Positions 51,896 to 61,504 of a stretch of DNA of 64,000 bases are shown here, one piece after another. Location of the stretch: NCBI GenBank assembly GCA_016718135.1, contig JADKEF010000003.1, positions 496,001 to 560,000 of the forward strand, in the 5' to 3' direction. The stretch comes from Acidobacteriota bacterium. Lineage in GTDB: Bacteria > Acidobacteriota > Blastocatellia > Pyrinomonadales > Pyrinomonadaceae. The translations under genes were made by a program, and so were the position numbers. Position 1 is the first letter of the stretch. The number at the start of each line of letters is the position of its first letter. The notes under the pieces are model-generated. The model made no database searches and had not been told where the DNA came from. It was given only the letters and a program-made list of their open reading frames with translations.

Positions 51896-53787
51896 AACTG
51901 ATCCACATAATCATCTGTCTCGCCCTGTTGGGCGTTCTGCTTTGGATCAACCAGACCCTGGTGACCGAGCAGACGCTCGCGTACGGTGGGCTGTCGTGGA
52001 TCGGTTGGTTGAGCATTTTGGCGCTCGGGCTGCTTGTTGGGTTCGTGACAGTCTTTAGAGATTCGACGCGGGCTATTCAGTTCTTTAAGAGCCGTGGAGA
52101 GAATGCACGTGCATCCTCAACCGTGCGAACGCTCACCTCAGCCGAGCTGAAAGAACTCGGCCTCGACAAATATCGCGGCCCGGCCTATCCGCACCCAGTG
52201 ATCTTCGCCGAACGCTGTATCGGCTGTCAGGCATGCGTAGATGCGTGTCCGCATGATGTGCTGGCGATCGTGGATGGCACGGCGGCGGCAGTCGCACCGG
52301 ACCTTTGTATGGAGGACACGGCGTGTCAGGCCGAGTGTCCGGTCAATCCAAAGGCGTGCATCGTCATTAACACGGCAAAGGAAGTGCGTTCGCTGCCGAC
52401 GCCGACGCGTGACGGAGCAAGCTACGAAACAAACGTTCCCGGCTGTTACATCATCGGCGATGTCTCCGGAGTTCCACTGATCAAGAACGCCGTTAAAGAA
52501 GGTGCTGAGGTGACGGCTCACATCGCCAAAAACCTAGCTTCCTCGCCCGCTGAACCAAAAGCAGACTACGACGTCGCCATCATCGGCGTCGGCCCCGGCG
52601 GAGCATCTGCCGCCGCCGAAGCTCATCTCGCCGGACTAAAATATATCGCCCTCGAACAAGGCAACACCTTGGCGACCATCGATCTCTATCCCAAAGGCAA
52701 GTACATCTTCTTCAAGCCAGACACAAAAGACTGGTTCGGCGGAATTCCCGTAGCCGGACTCGGCCTTGCTAAAGCAAAATACGCCGCCGCCGACACTAGC
52801 GACGACGAATCGATAATCGCCGCCATCGGTGCTCCGCTCGCGGATCTCGTTCATCACGAGGCTCCATCGTTATCGAGTGAGTTGATCGCAAAGATACCGC
52901 AAGCCTTGCGTGCAGAAAGCCAGCCGTTGCTTGAGGCAAAGATCGAAAAAGAACTCAAGAAACGCATTGTCGGCTATCTAAGGTCGGAAGGTTCGGGCGA
53001 CTGGGCAACTCTCTATCAAAGACATTTCATCGCCGAATGCGACTCTTTAATTTCAAATTTCAGATCTGAAATTTCAGATCAATTGCAGACCAAAATTCCC
53101 GGTGACCAACGCGAAAACATCCTCGCCGTCTGGCTCGGCAGCCTCGCGGATAAGGGCGTTAAGGTCAATGAGAATGAGAGCTGCAAGACGGTAAAACGCG
53201 CGGATGATGGTGATTATTTTGTAATTACTACCGAGCACGGAGCGGAGAAAACACCGCATACTTACAGGGCTCGCCGCGTCATCATAGCTATAGGCCTTCG
53301 CGGTGCTCCGAACAAGCTTCGCTTGCCGAACGAAGATCTCAAATTCCACATCGACGGACACGAAGAGGCGAAGGTGATTTATGGGCTGTCCAATCCGATG
53401 GAATTTCGCGGGCGGCATCTGATCGTCGTAGGCGGAGGAAATGTCGCGGTCGAGGCGGCGGTCGATCTTGTTTGTACGCGCGACGGCAATGCCATTAGCC
53501 ATCGAAAACCTGAGGATATGAACAAGGTGACGATGCTCGTTCGCGATTATCTCGCTCCGACGGTAAAATTTGGTAACAAGCTGCAGCTCTATCAGTGCGC
53601 CGACGAAGGCCTGATCGATCTGAGGTTTGGCGAGGGCATCAAAGAGATGCGTGAGTACGAGGTCGTCATCGAGAACGTCGTGACCAAGCAGGAAACGGTA
53701 ACGATCCCAAATGACTACATCTTCGCCCTCATCGGCGGCGAGCGACCGAATCGGTTCTTAGAATCGATAGGAATTGAGATCAAGTAA
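51892..53787 (+). CDS. membrane-anchored ferredoxin / FAD-NAD(P) oxidoreductase
   Basis: 631 residues. Two N-terminal membrane helices (IIICLALLGVLLWI; WIGWLSILALGLLVGFVTVF), a 4Fe-4S domain (CIGCQACVDACPHD at about 108 and CMEDTACQAECPVNPKAC at about 137), then a thioredoxin-reductase-like flavoprotein: FAD-binding GVGPGGASAAAEAHLAGL (about 233) and NAD(P)-binding LIVVGGGNVAVEAAVDLV (about 510), ending in FALIGGERPNRFLESIGI. Resembles YpdA-type reductases with an added ferredoxin module. Probably feeds or drains electrons between NAD(P)H and the cluster. Contains an odd palindrome-derived segment at 53055-53074. Confidence 0.9.
   Translation: MKLIHIIICLALLGVLLWINQTLVTEQTLAYGGLSWIGWLSILALGLLVGFVTVFRDSTRAIQFFKSRGENARASSTVRTLTSAELKELGLDKYRGPAYPHPVIFAERCIGCQACVDACPHDVLAIVDGTAAAVAPDLCMEDTACQAECPVNPKACIVINTAKEVRSLPTPTRDGASYETNVPGCYIIGDVSGVPLIKNAVKEGAEVTAHIAKNLASSPAEPKADYDVAIIGVGPGGASAAAEAHLAGLKYIALEQGNTLATIDLYPKGKYIFFKPDTKDWFGGIPVAGLGLAKAKYAAADTSDDESIIAAIGAPLADLVHHEAPSLSSELIAKIPQALRAESQPLLEAKIEKELKKRIVGYLRSEGSGDWATLYQRHFIAECDSLISNFRSEISDQLQTKIPGDQRENILAVWLGSLADKGVKVNENESCKTVKRADDGDYFVITTEHGAEKTPHTYRARRVIIAIGLRGAPNKLRLPNEDLKFHIDGHEEAKVIYGLSNPMEFRGRHLIVVGGGNVAVEAAVDLVCTRDGNAISHRKPEDMNKVTMLVRDYLAPTVKFGNKLQLYQCADEGLIDLRFGEGIKEMREYEVVIENVVTKQETVTIPNDYIFALIGGERPNRFLESIGIEIK
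53055..53074. repeat. 20-bp perfect palindrome inside a gene
   Basis: AAATTTCAGATCTGAAATTT, followed at once by another half (CAGATC). It encodes NFRSEIS in the middle of the oxidoreductase, in a region without conserved motifs. Same CAGATCTG core as the palindrome at 22858-22875. Confidence 0.8.
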
Positions 53788-53830
53788 GTAGGAATTACGC
53801 CTTTAGGCGTCATCACAACGAGCAGTACAA

Positions 53831-54535
53831 ATGTCTAAAGAAAATCTTCTCTACGGGGTGATCGGGATCATGGTCGGTGCCATCATCGGATTCACATTCG
53901 CCAATAGCGTCAATAAGAACGTCGTCACTCCAACTCCCATGACGACCGCGAACGCAAACGTCGCCGGCCCGCTATCCGGCAACCCAGCGTTGCCGTCGGA
54001 TCACCCGCCGCTCGGTACGAGCCCGGGAACAACGCAACCACAAGGCGGGTCGATCCCCGAGGTCACCGCTGCTATCGACAAAGCAAAAGCAGACCCTCAG
54101 AATTTCGAGGCGCAGATGACGGCGGGGGATCTTTATTATCAAATACAGCGTTTCGAAGACGCTGCGAAATTTTACGAGACAGCGAACAAGCTCAAGCCTA
54201 CCGAAATTGAGCCGCTCGTTAAGCTTGGCAATGCGCTTTTCGATGGCGAGAAATACGTCGATGCAGAAAAGTGGTATACGCTTGCTCTTGAAAAGAATCC
54301 AAAGGATATTACCGTACGCACAGATCTCGGCCTGACCTTTTTCCTGCGCGAACCGCGCGATATCCCGAGAGCGATCAAGGAGTATGAAAAGTCGCTGGCG
54401 ATCAACCCAGACCACGAAATAACTTTACAGAACCTTGTGGTCGCGTATAAAGAATCGGGCGACGCCCCGAATCTCGAAAAAGCTACGGCTAGACTAAAGA
54501 CCGTAAACCCTAATAATCCGGCGCTGAAAAACTAG
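53831..54535 (+). CDS. membrane-anchored TPR protein (CcmH/NrfG-like)
   Basis: 234 residues. N-terminal membrane helix (LLYGVIGIMVGAIIGFTFAN), a Pro/Thr-rich linker, then three or more tetratricopeptide repeats (FEAQMTAGDLYYQIQRFEDA, PLVKLGNALFDGEKYVDAEK, RTDLGLTFFLREPRDIPRAI). CycH/NrfG-type TPR proteins present apocytochromes to the haem lyase, which would suit its place at the end of a multihaem cluster; this is inference. Ends overlapping the convergent next gene by 4 nt. Confidence 0.82.
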   Translation: MSKENLLYGVIGIMVGAIIGFTFANSVNKNVVTPTPMTTANANVAGPLSGNPALPSDHPPLGTSPGTTQPQGGSIPEVTAAIDKAKADPQNFEAQMTAGDLYYQIQRFEDAAKFYETANKLKPTEIEPLVKLGNALFDGEKYVDAEKWYTLALEKNPKDITVRTDLGLTFFLREPRDIPRAIKEYEKSLAINPDHEITLQNLVVAYKESGDAPNLEKATARLKTVNPNNPALKN

Positions 54536-54993
54536 GCTTCGGGCTGATCTTCTTCGCACCATTTCCGCGTCACTTCGTGGCGGTAATCGAACATTTTCTG
54601 GATCGTCGGGATGATGAAGATCGGAGCGGCGAGATCCCCGATAAATGACATCGGCGGCTCGTACTCTATTTCGTCGCGAAGTATAGCACCGTCGGGATGT
54701 CCTTTGATGATGTGCCGGTGCCGCCAACTTTTGAAGGGGCCTGAGATCTGAACATCCTCAAAAAGATGTGGCGGCTCATAAACCGTGTGCTCGGCAACCC
54801 AACGCGCCGGTATCAGTCCGAGTATCTTCGTCTCAATGATCGCCTGGGATCCGATCACGGAGATGTCCGCCTTTTGCACGATCTTTGCGTCCTCCCACGG
54901 CGGCACGAGGCGGGCGAAAGCGTCAGGCAACTCGTGAAATGCGAATACTTGCTCGGGGGTGGCGTGGATGACTGTTTCTTTGACAAATAACAT
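54532..54993 (-). CDS. SRPBCC-family protein
   Basis: 153 residues from ATG 54993. START/SRPBCC helix-grip fold: FVKETVIHATPEQVFAFHEL, PPWEDAKIVQKADISVIG, and WRHRHIIKGHPDGAILRDEI. These proteins form a hydrophobic pocket for lipids or polyketides. Ligand unknown. Longer frame to 55029 is less likely. A small, isolated gene. Confidence 0.82.
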   Translation of the reverse strand: MLFVKETVIHATPEQVFAFHELPDAFARLVPPWEDAKIVQKADISVIGSQAIIETKILGLIPARWVAEHTVYEPPHLFEDVQISGPFKSWRHRHIIKGHPDGAILRDEIEYEPPMSFIGDLAAPIFIIPTIQKMFDYRHEVTRKWCEEDQPEA

Positions 54994-55166
54994 ATTTTGA
55001 TTAGAACCCAAGCGAGACGGTCGGAACAAAACTGGAGGCGGAAAAACAAAACTGAAAGCTTTCCAATTAACAATTAGTTCGTGAGTTTTCGGGTTTCAGT
55101 TTTTCGGAGGGGAATATTTGTCGGCGGCATTTTGTAAACCGCTTAACTTAGCCGAAACTCTCTAAA

Positions 55167-56679
55167 ATGGCTGAAACAACAGAAGACCTCGGGGCGTTTT
55201 ACGACGACCACGTTTCAAAAGCAAAGATCTGGCAGGTTATCGGAGCTTCGTCGCTCGGGACGGTGATCGAGTGGTATGACTTCTACATCTTCGGAAGCCT
55301 TACGACGACGATCTCGCCGCTTTTTTACCCGCCGGGCAACGATACGTTTGCGTACATAATGTACCTCGCGACGTTTGCGGTCGGATTCCTGGTGCGGCCT
55401 TTTGGTGCGTTATTTTTCGGGCGTATCGGCGATGTTGTGGGCCGAAAATATGCATTTTTGGTCACGCTGCTTATCATGGGTGGGGCGACAGCGGTGCTTG
55501 GATTCTTGCCGACGTTTGCGACGATCGGCTGGGCCGCTCCGATAATTCTGTTGTTATTACGCGTACTACAGGGCCTTGCTCTGGGCGGCGAGTACGGCGG
55601 TGCGGCGGTGTATGTGGCCGAGCACGTGCCCGATAACAAACGTGGTTTTTATACGTCATTCATCCAGATCACGGCGACGCTCGGGCTCTTTATGTCGCTC
55701 GCCGTGATCCTGATCGTGCAGAATACAATGTCTGCCGAGCAGTTCGCCGGCAAGACGGATGGCTTTCCGGGTTGGCGCATTCCGTTTCTCGTCTCGATAC
55801 TGCTCGTTGGTGTCTCGCTTTACATCCGGCTTCGGATGGAAGAATCGCCTATCTTCCTACAGGTAAAATCGAGCGGCATGACCTCAGCAAACCCGCTGAT
55901 CGAAGCATTCACCAAGTGGAAAAATCTCAAGATCGTTCTAATTTCGCTCTTCGGAGCGACGGCAGGTCAGGGAGTTGTCTGGTATGCGGGTCAGTTTTTC
56001 GCACTTTTCTATCTGCAGACGATCTTGAACGTCAACAATACGTCCTCACAGTACATCGTTGCGATCGCATTGCTCTTGGCTCTGCCGTTCTTTGTTTTCT
56101 TCGGGGCACTGAGCGATCGCATCGGGCGAAAGTGGATCATCCTCGGCGGCTGCCTGCTCGCGATGCTCACATATATTCCGATCTATAGCTCGATGCAGTC
56201 TGCTGCCGGGTCGAATGTGGTAACGGCGAGTTCGCAGAAAGATCCCGTCACCGGTGCGACAAAACTGACGCCGCAAACAACCGCTCCCCGACGGAACGCT
56301 CGTCAACGCCGAGAAAGTCTTACCTTTCACATCGCTCGCCGAGTTGCTCTCACACTCAGCCGCGTGGAAGCTCATCTTCCTTGTCTTCATTCAGGTCTTT
56401 TGGGTAACGATGGTCTACGGCCCGATCGCGGCATACCTGGTCGAGGCATTTCCGGCGAAGATACGATATACGGCATTATCGCTGCCGTATCACATCGGCA
56501 ACGGCGTCTTCGGCGGGCTGTTACCGCTGATAGGCGTTTCTCTGATCGCCCAGACCGGGAACATCTACGCAGGATTATTTTACCCGATGGCTATTGCCGG
56601 AATAACGTTCGTGGTCGGGGCGATCCTGTTGAAAGAAACCCACGGGCATAAGATCTGGGAAGAGATGGGGAGAAGCTAG
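55167..56679 (+). CDS. MFS metabolite:H+ symporter, single-base frameshift
   Basis: About 503 codons, twelve membrane helices. Signature WYDFYIFGSLTTTISPLF and GRIGDVVGRKYAFLVTLLIM place it in the metabolite:H+ symporter group (ShiA/ProP/KgtP). The first frame departs from sense after TTAPRR at about 56290; the other frame continues with DGTLVNAEKVLPFTSLAELL and WKLIFLVFIQVFWVTMVYGP, ending ETHGHKIWEEMGRS at 56679. Removing one C in CCCC at 56286-56290 restores TAPDGTLV, so a homopolymer error is likely. Confidence 0.87.
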
Positions 56680-56764
56680 TCATTGGCCAGCGAAATGCAC
56701 TTCTGAGTTCAGGAGTGACCCGAAAGCAAGGTATCGTATGAACTAAACTTTAAAGGAGAAAGAA

Positions 56765-57127
56765 ATGAAAACTGCCATTCTCATGTCAATATTTGCGTTT
56801 GCGCTGGGCCTTACGGCCTGTGGCTGGAATCCTGACGTGACCGCCGTTCCGATCAGCGAACCTTGGGCGTCCATGGGCCTACCGGTCAAGGAGAATGCTG
56901 TGGTCTGGGGCAGCACCGACAAACAGTTCAAAGCAGTTCACAAAGAGGATCGCAAGGCAGTGACGACCAAATACGTCGAGGCTCTAAAAGCCAAAGGGTG
57001 GGCGATGGACTCGATCGACGAGACCTCGGCAACGAATACGTTCATCGATATGTCGAAAGGTGCGGAAAAACTGAAGCTGGATATCTATATCTTCAACAAC
57101 ACCGGCGTCATCATCGACAAAAAGTAG
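56765..57127 (+). CDS. small lipoprotein of unknown function
   Basis: 120 residues. Lipobox LTACG after a short hydrophobic stretch. The mature part (WASMGLPVKENAVVWGSTDK, TNTFIDMSKGAEKLKLDIYI) is a compact alpha/beta domain. SD AAAGGAG lies about 6 nt before ATG 56765. No family recognised. Confidence 0.75.
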   Translation: MKTAILMSIFAFALGLTACGWNPDVTAVPISEPWASMGLPVKENAVVWGSTDKQFKAVHKEDRKAVTTKYVEALKAKGWAMDSIDETSATNTFIDMSKGAEKLKLDIYIFNNTGVIIDKK

Positions 57128-57160
57128 ACCTTGGAATTGTCTTGCAGCAGAACGGTCGAT

Positions 57161-58591
57161 CTATGGCAATCGGACATTCAGCAGATCCCAGACCTTTTGC
57201 AGGTGCGATTCTTCAACGCGAATACTGCCTACCGACAACCGCAGGGTGAACTTCCCGTTCAGCTTTGTATGCGACAGATATGCCTCGCCCGAGGCATTGA
57301 TATCGTTCATGATCTTTTCGTTCAAGGCGTTGAGATCATCGACGCCGGCGGGGCAGGCACGGAAACAGACGAGTGCGAACGGCACCGGTGCTAGCATTTC
57401 GAAATTTGGCGACTCTTCGACCCACGAAGCAAAGAGGCGTGCGAGGCGGCAGTGTTCGCGAAGGCGGGCGACGAGCCCTTCGACGCCGAAGTAGCGGATC
57501 ACGAACCATAGTTTCAACGCTCGAAACCGGCGGCCAAGCTGAATGCCGTAGTCCATTCCGTTCTTTACGGATTGTTCGTCGCTTGTTTTGAGATATTCGG
57601 CAACAAGAGAAAACGCCTCTTTAAGAACGCCCAGATCCTTGCAATACAAAACCGACAGATCGAACGGCGTAAACAGCCATTTGTGCGGATTGACGACGAT
57701 CGAATCTGCACGTTCCCAACCTTTAAAAAAATGTCTGTATTCCGGCACGATCGCGGTCGAACCGGCATATGCTGTATCGACGTGGAGCCAGATGCTGTAT
57801 TTCTCACAGATATCGGCGATGGCATCGACCGGATCGACGCTTGATGTCGAGGTTGTGCCGACGGTCGGGATCACGCAGATCGGTAGATAGCCGTTTGCGA
57901 TGTCTTCCTCAATAGCCTGAGCCAGTTTTTCGGGAATCATCTCAAACCGATCATTGCACTCGATCTTTCTCAGACTGCGAAGGCCGAGACCGAGTGTGAT
58001 GACGCCTTTGTCTATTGAGGAATGAACATGTTCCGAGCAATAGACACGCATCAAGGGCACGTCGTCGCGACCGGTGAGGCCGAGATCACGGACCTTTAGA
58101 TTTGCCTTCTCGCGAGCTGCGGCGATGGCGTGCATCGTTGATACTGACGCCGTATCGTAGATAATTCCCTCGAAATGATCAGGGAGATCCATCATCTGAC
58201 GTAGCCAGTCGAGCACAACATCTTCCAGCTCGGTCGAGGCCGGCGACGTACGCCAGAGCATCGCCTTCATGTCGAATGCCGCGGTGAACATCTCGCCAAA
58301 GACACCGACAGAGCTGGTCGAGGTTGAGAAAAGCCCGTGAAAATTCGGATGATTCCAATGAGTGACGGCAGGAAGGATTAGCCGATCGACATCTTTTAGG
58401 ACTTCGCCAAAATCCTCGCCGGTCGCAGGCGGCGATGTTGGTATTTGGCTTTTTAGCCAATCAGGCTCGACCTGCGAGAGCACAGGCATTTCACCGATGT
58501 GCTCGAAGTAGTTTGCGATCCAGTCGACGACCTCGTACCCGTATTTGCGAAAGTCTTCCGTCGGCATGTCGCCGAGATTTTTGTCACTCAT
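57161..58591 (-). CDS. PLP-dependent aromatic amino acid decarboxylase-like (group II)
   Basis: 476 residues from ATG 58591. Aromatic-L-amino-acid decarboxylase family: HWNHPNFHGLFSTSTSS, TELEDVVLDWLRQMMDLP, CVIPTVGTTSTSSVDPVDAI, LHVDTAYAGSTAI, and PLP-lysine motif SIVVNPHKWLFTPFDLSVLY. Likely decarboxylates Trp, Tyr, Phe or DOPA-like substrate to an amine; specificity cannot be read here. A strong hairpin lies 10 nt upstream of the ATG. Confidence 0.93.
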   Translation of the reverse strand: MSDKNLGDMPTEDFRKYGYEVVDWIANYFEHIGEMPVLSQVEPDWLKSQIPTSPPATGEDFGEVLKDVDRLILPAVTHWNHPNFHGLFSTSTSSVGVFGEMFTAAFDMKAMLWRTSPASTELEDVVLDWLRQMMDLPDHFEGIIYDTASVSTMHAIAAAREKANLKVRDLGLTGRDDVPLMRVYCSEHVHSSIDKGVITLGLGLRSLRKIECNDRFEMIPEKLAQAIEEDIANGYLPICVIPTVGTTSTSSVDPVDAIADICEKYSIWLHVDTAYAGSTAIVPEYRHFFKGWERADSIVVNPHKWLFTPFDLSVLYCKDLGVLKEAFSLVAEYLKTSDEQSVKNGMDYGIQLGRRFRALKLWFVIRYFGVEGLVARLREHCRLARLFASWVEESPNFEMLAPVPFALVCFRACPAGVDDLNALNEKIMNDINASGEAYLSHTKLNGKFTLRLSVGSIRVEESHLQKVWDLLNVRLP

Positions 58592-58600
58592 ATGTAAAGT

Positions 58601-58638
58601 TTCGGCCCGGCAGTTGAGCAAGTCAACGCCGGGCCGAA
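58601..58638. repeat. strong 16-bp hairpin between two minus-strand genes
   Basis: TTCGGCCCGGC-A-GTTGA-GCAAG-TCAAC-GCCGGGCCGAA: 11 plus 5 base pairs with one bulge. It falls between the stop of the 58663-61221 gene and the decarboxylase start. No T run on either strand, so termination would be Rho-assisted or it is an mRNA-stabilising element. Confidence 0.75.
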
Positions 58639-58662
58639 GTTTATGTCATCACCGAGGAAGAA

Positions 58663-61221
58663 CTACTCTGCGGCCACCGCCGACAGATCGATCTTGCCTC
58701 CGATAAAACTGACGCTCAGGCTATTGCCCTCGGCGTCGGAAAGGTAACGGTGAGCGACCGAATCAGTTACGTTGACGAAGGTTTCTCCCTCAGCACCACC
58801 GATAACGTCAAAGGTAACAACGATGAGGTCCTTAGCCTCAGAGCTTGCTCTGAACGCCTCGACCGAGTCATAGAGGACAGCGATCTTGCCTGGCTCGTCG
58901 CTGTTCGTGGTAAGGGTCACGCCGATCCCGCCTCGTTTCTTACCAATTCCGACTTGTGGCGCCGTCAGTTTCGTTGGGTCGTACTCGAGCGTAAAGCTTG
59001 TAGCAACCTCGTCTCCCTTCGGAGCCAAATTCACTACTACGCTAACGCGACCGTAATTCGGCGGCCCCGTCGGCACCACGCGGATCTCACGGCCGAAGAA
59101 GTAACCATAGATCTTACTGAAGATCGACGATCGGTCTTCAACCGGAGCTGTCGCAACACTCGGCCCGCCGGCGTTTGTAAGCGGATCTAAGGACGCGGCG
59201 TACCTCCGAGCCTGAATTACGTCACCGGCATTTATTAGCCCGTCACCATTCGTTGCCCTTGGAGCCACGTCGGCCCGCTGGCTTTCGTTGGTTGCGGCAT
59301 TTGGAGTGTCGAGAGTAGTAGCAAAGCGCCGGGTCTGAACAACGTCGGTAGAGTCTACAACTCCGTTGCCAAGGAAACGCGGAGAAACATCCCCTTCGAA
59401 TCCAGGTGTCGGCGTGGCTGTTGGCGTACCAGTTGGTGTTGCGGTCGGCGTCGCCGTCGGAGTATTCGTGGGCGTTGCCGTTGGTGTATTCGTCGGAGTA
59501 GCTGTCGGAGTGTTGGTCGGCGTAGCGGTTGGCGTCGCCGTTGGGGTTGGAGTTGGTGTTCCGGCTCCACATGTCGGAAACTTGAACGAACCAACCATCG
59601 TACCCCAGCTTGATGTGGATGTGGTCGCATAGTACTGGTTGGTGTACCAGAACGTACAGTCATCTGTAGGATCGATATTCATCGACGTGTAGTCACCCCA
59701 GCGGCTACCCGTGGTCGTCTGCGAACCGCCTCCGTTGACTATGACACCCTCGCCTTGGGGCATTGTGCCAAGAGTATCTCCCACGAGACGCCCCGTATAT
59801 CTGATGCCCGGAAAAACATCGGTCGCCGAGGAAACGCTATAGCCAAGCGCCATATTTCCGTCGCGGTCCATTGCGATGCTACCCATCCAGCGATGAATAC
59901 CGTCGGTAGCTCCCGGGCCAAAGGTTCCCTGCTGGAATATCGTCGGTGTACCGTTTGGATCTCTTAGTTCATACCAACGCATACCGGCCATTCCCGTCGA
60001 TGCTTCGACAGATTGGCTGGTAACGACGGATGCGTGCGTGCCGAAGTTGCGATAGGCCGCCCGGAAGGTCGGCCGCTGACGATACGAAAGAATGTCGATC
60101 TTTGTAACAGCCTGCCCCGGCTGCGGAATACAGTTTCGCGACGGAGTCGATCCGCCGGAACACGGAAAGATCGAGTCGAAAGGCTCGGTCGGGAGAATGG
60201 TCGGTCCGGTAAACGTCGAGTTTGCCGGGGTTGTAAAATCTGCCTGGAACTTATAAACGAGCAATGCGTCCGGCTGTCCCGGAGGGGCCCCATTGTCGCG
60301 GGTACCAACGAAGATCGCCGGACTGCCGGCCGGCGGCAGAGTGTTACCGTCAATGTCCGCTGGAAGCAGTCCGAAAGGATTCTGAGAGATCGCGATACGG
60401 ATACTCGTAGCCGTCGGATTTCCAGCTAACATAGCGTTGCGATCGAGAGCATAGTTACCCGTTACACCGCCTTCGTTAGTATTGATGTAATAACCATCCG
60501 ACCAGATACCGTATTTGGGATAATCCGGAAACGACGGAGCACTAAATGCATAGCGATTATAGGTGCCGAGTGGATCCGATGTAGTCGAGACGGCTACACA
60601 GTTGAAGAACGGAGCTCCACTGTCGGAGAACTGGCTAAGCAACCAGCGATCTGCAAATTGATCGTACAATACGACCGGGTCGCCTGCGTTCTCTGTTTGG
60701 CACGGCCCGCCGAAACCGGCAAACAATGTGTTGATAGCAAATGGGCCAAAGAGCGACGTTCCCGCCCGACTGAAGATCTGGAATTTCGTATTGACCATCT
60801 GGATGTAATGGTTCGGGCCGATGTCGCCGTTTGTGTCAGGTGGAGAGCAACCACCACACGCGACCGGATTCCCTATGCCGGGAAACGTGATCGGATCAGT
60901 GAAGCCAGCCAACCTAAAAACACCCAGGTCTATCCTATCTTGAAGTGCGGGGTCCGGATCGTGATTTGTATCGCCGACCGGGCCGAGCATACCGGGATCG
61001 TCCTCAGCCTTGTCCTCTTTTCGAGAGATGGTGATGGGCGTCATATCTCGAAGCGGCGGCGAGACGTCAAATCTAGCGGCCTTGGTGGCGACCGGAGTGC
61101 CTATTTCCTGAGTATCCTGGGCGCTAATGGTCGTACTAAATGGCATCAATATTGTTGCCAGCAAAATAAGTAACAGCGGCGTTCTCACATAAGCGCCACT
61201 AAGGTCAAAAGATTTGGTCAT
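58663..61221 (-). CDS. secreted surface protein with Thr/Pro linker and dockerin/cohesin-like C-terminus
   Basis: 852 residues. Signal peptide (LLLILLATILMPFSTTISAQ). The N-terminal about 500 residues are a beta-propeller-like domain (FPGIGNPVACGGCSPPDTNG, DPVVLYDQFADRWLLSQFSD, GSRWGDYTSMNIDPTDDCTF). Then a linker of TPTATPTNTP repeats (about 550-602), two dockerin-like repeats (GNGVVDSTDVVQTRRFAT, GDGLINAGDVIQARRYAA; about 603-690) and a cohesin-like beta domain (VSVVVNLAPKGDEVATSFTL, EYDPTKL, about 715-850). The C-terminal arrangement matches the SBBP protein at 39197-42263. Extracellular; substrate unknown. Confidence 0.87.
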   Translation of the reverse strand: MTKSFDLSGAYVRTPLLLILLATILMPFSTTISAQDTQEIGTPVATKAARFDVSPPLRDMTPITISRKEDKAEDDPGMLGPVGDTNHDPDPALQDRIDLGVFRLAGFTDPITFPGIGNPVACGGCSPPDTNGDIGPNHYIQMVNTKFQIFSRAGTSLFGPFAINTLFAGFGGPCQTENAGDPVVLYDQFADRWLLSQFSDSGAPFFNCVAVSTTSDPLGTYNRYAFSAPSFPDYPKYGIWSDGYYINTNEGGVTGNYALDRNAMLAGNPTATSIRIAISQNPFGLLPADIDGNTLPPAGSPAIFVGTRDNGAPPGQPDALLVYKFQADFTTPANSTFTGPTILPTEPFDSIFPCSGGSTPSRNCIPQPGQAVTKIDILSYRQRPTFRAAYRNFGTHASVVTSQSVEASTGMAGMRWYELRDPNGTPTIFQQGTFGPGATDGIHRWMGSIAMDRDGNMALGYSVSSATDVFPGIRYTGRLVGDTLGTMPQGEGVIVNGGGSQTTTGSRWGDYTSMNIDPTDDCTFWYTNQYYATTSTSSWGTMVGSFKFPTCGAGTPTPTPTATPTATPTNTPTATPTNTPTATPTNTPTATPTATPTGTPTATPTPGFEGDVSPRFLGNGVVDSTDVVQTRRFATTLDTPNAATNESQRADVAPRATNGDGLINAGDVIQARRYAASLDPLTNAGGPSVATAPVEDRSSIFSKIYGYFFGREIRVVPTGPPNYGRVSVVVNLAPKGDEVATSFTLEYDPTKLTAPQVGIGKKRGGIGVTLTTNSDEPGKIAVLYDSVEAFRASSEAKDLIVVTFDVIGGAEGETFVNVTDSVAHRYLSDAEGNSLSVSFIGGKIDLSAVAAE

Positions 61222-61474
61222 GTTTTATACTCCAACGATAATTCTGTTTCTCACACTACCTTCAACGGAAGACAGCTTCATGGAGGGATTCGCGTTTTAG
61301 ATTTTGAAAGAAACGAATAATGATATCGTTTCCTAAGTCATTGGGGCAAGGCCTGTAGCACTTTGGGACCGACCTTTTTTGAAATTGAAACTTAGAATCT
61401 CCCTTTTTCTATTGGGAAACCCAACTACTTTGCCCCTCCCGTCAGATGTAGATTTACAACGCCTATTTATTTAT
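61222..61474. other. intergenic between divergent surface-protein and symporter genes
   Basis: No gene found. A/T-richer than the surroundings and with a fold-back around CCCTTTTTCTATTGGGAAACCC (61402-61430). An SD-like GGAG precedes the minus-strand start at 61221. Confidence 0.5.
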
Positions 61475-61504
61475 TAGACTCGATTCGGTATAATCCGAAA
61501 CTGC
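61475..61504 (+). promoter_or_regulatory. sigma-70-type promoter for the alanine/glycine symporter
   Basis: TAGACT (61475-61480), 18-bp spacer and a perfect TATAAT (61499-61504), predicting an untranslated leader of about 100 nt. The leader contains CCGAGCG...CCGTTTCGGC but no glycine-riboswitch signature. Confidence 0.6.

Noticed and set aside
59366..59632. Antisense frame of VGVAVGVA repeats opposite the Thr/Pro linker
   Set aside because: It is the mirror of the ACNCCNACN linker repeats on the coding strand; no start context or homology.
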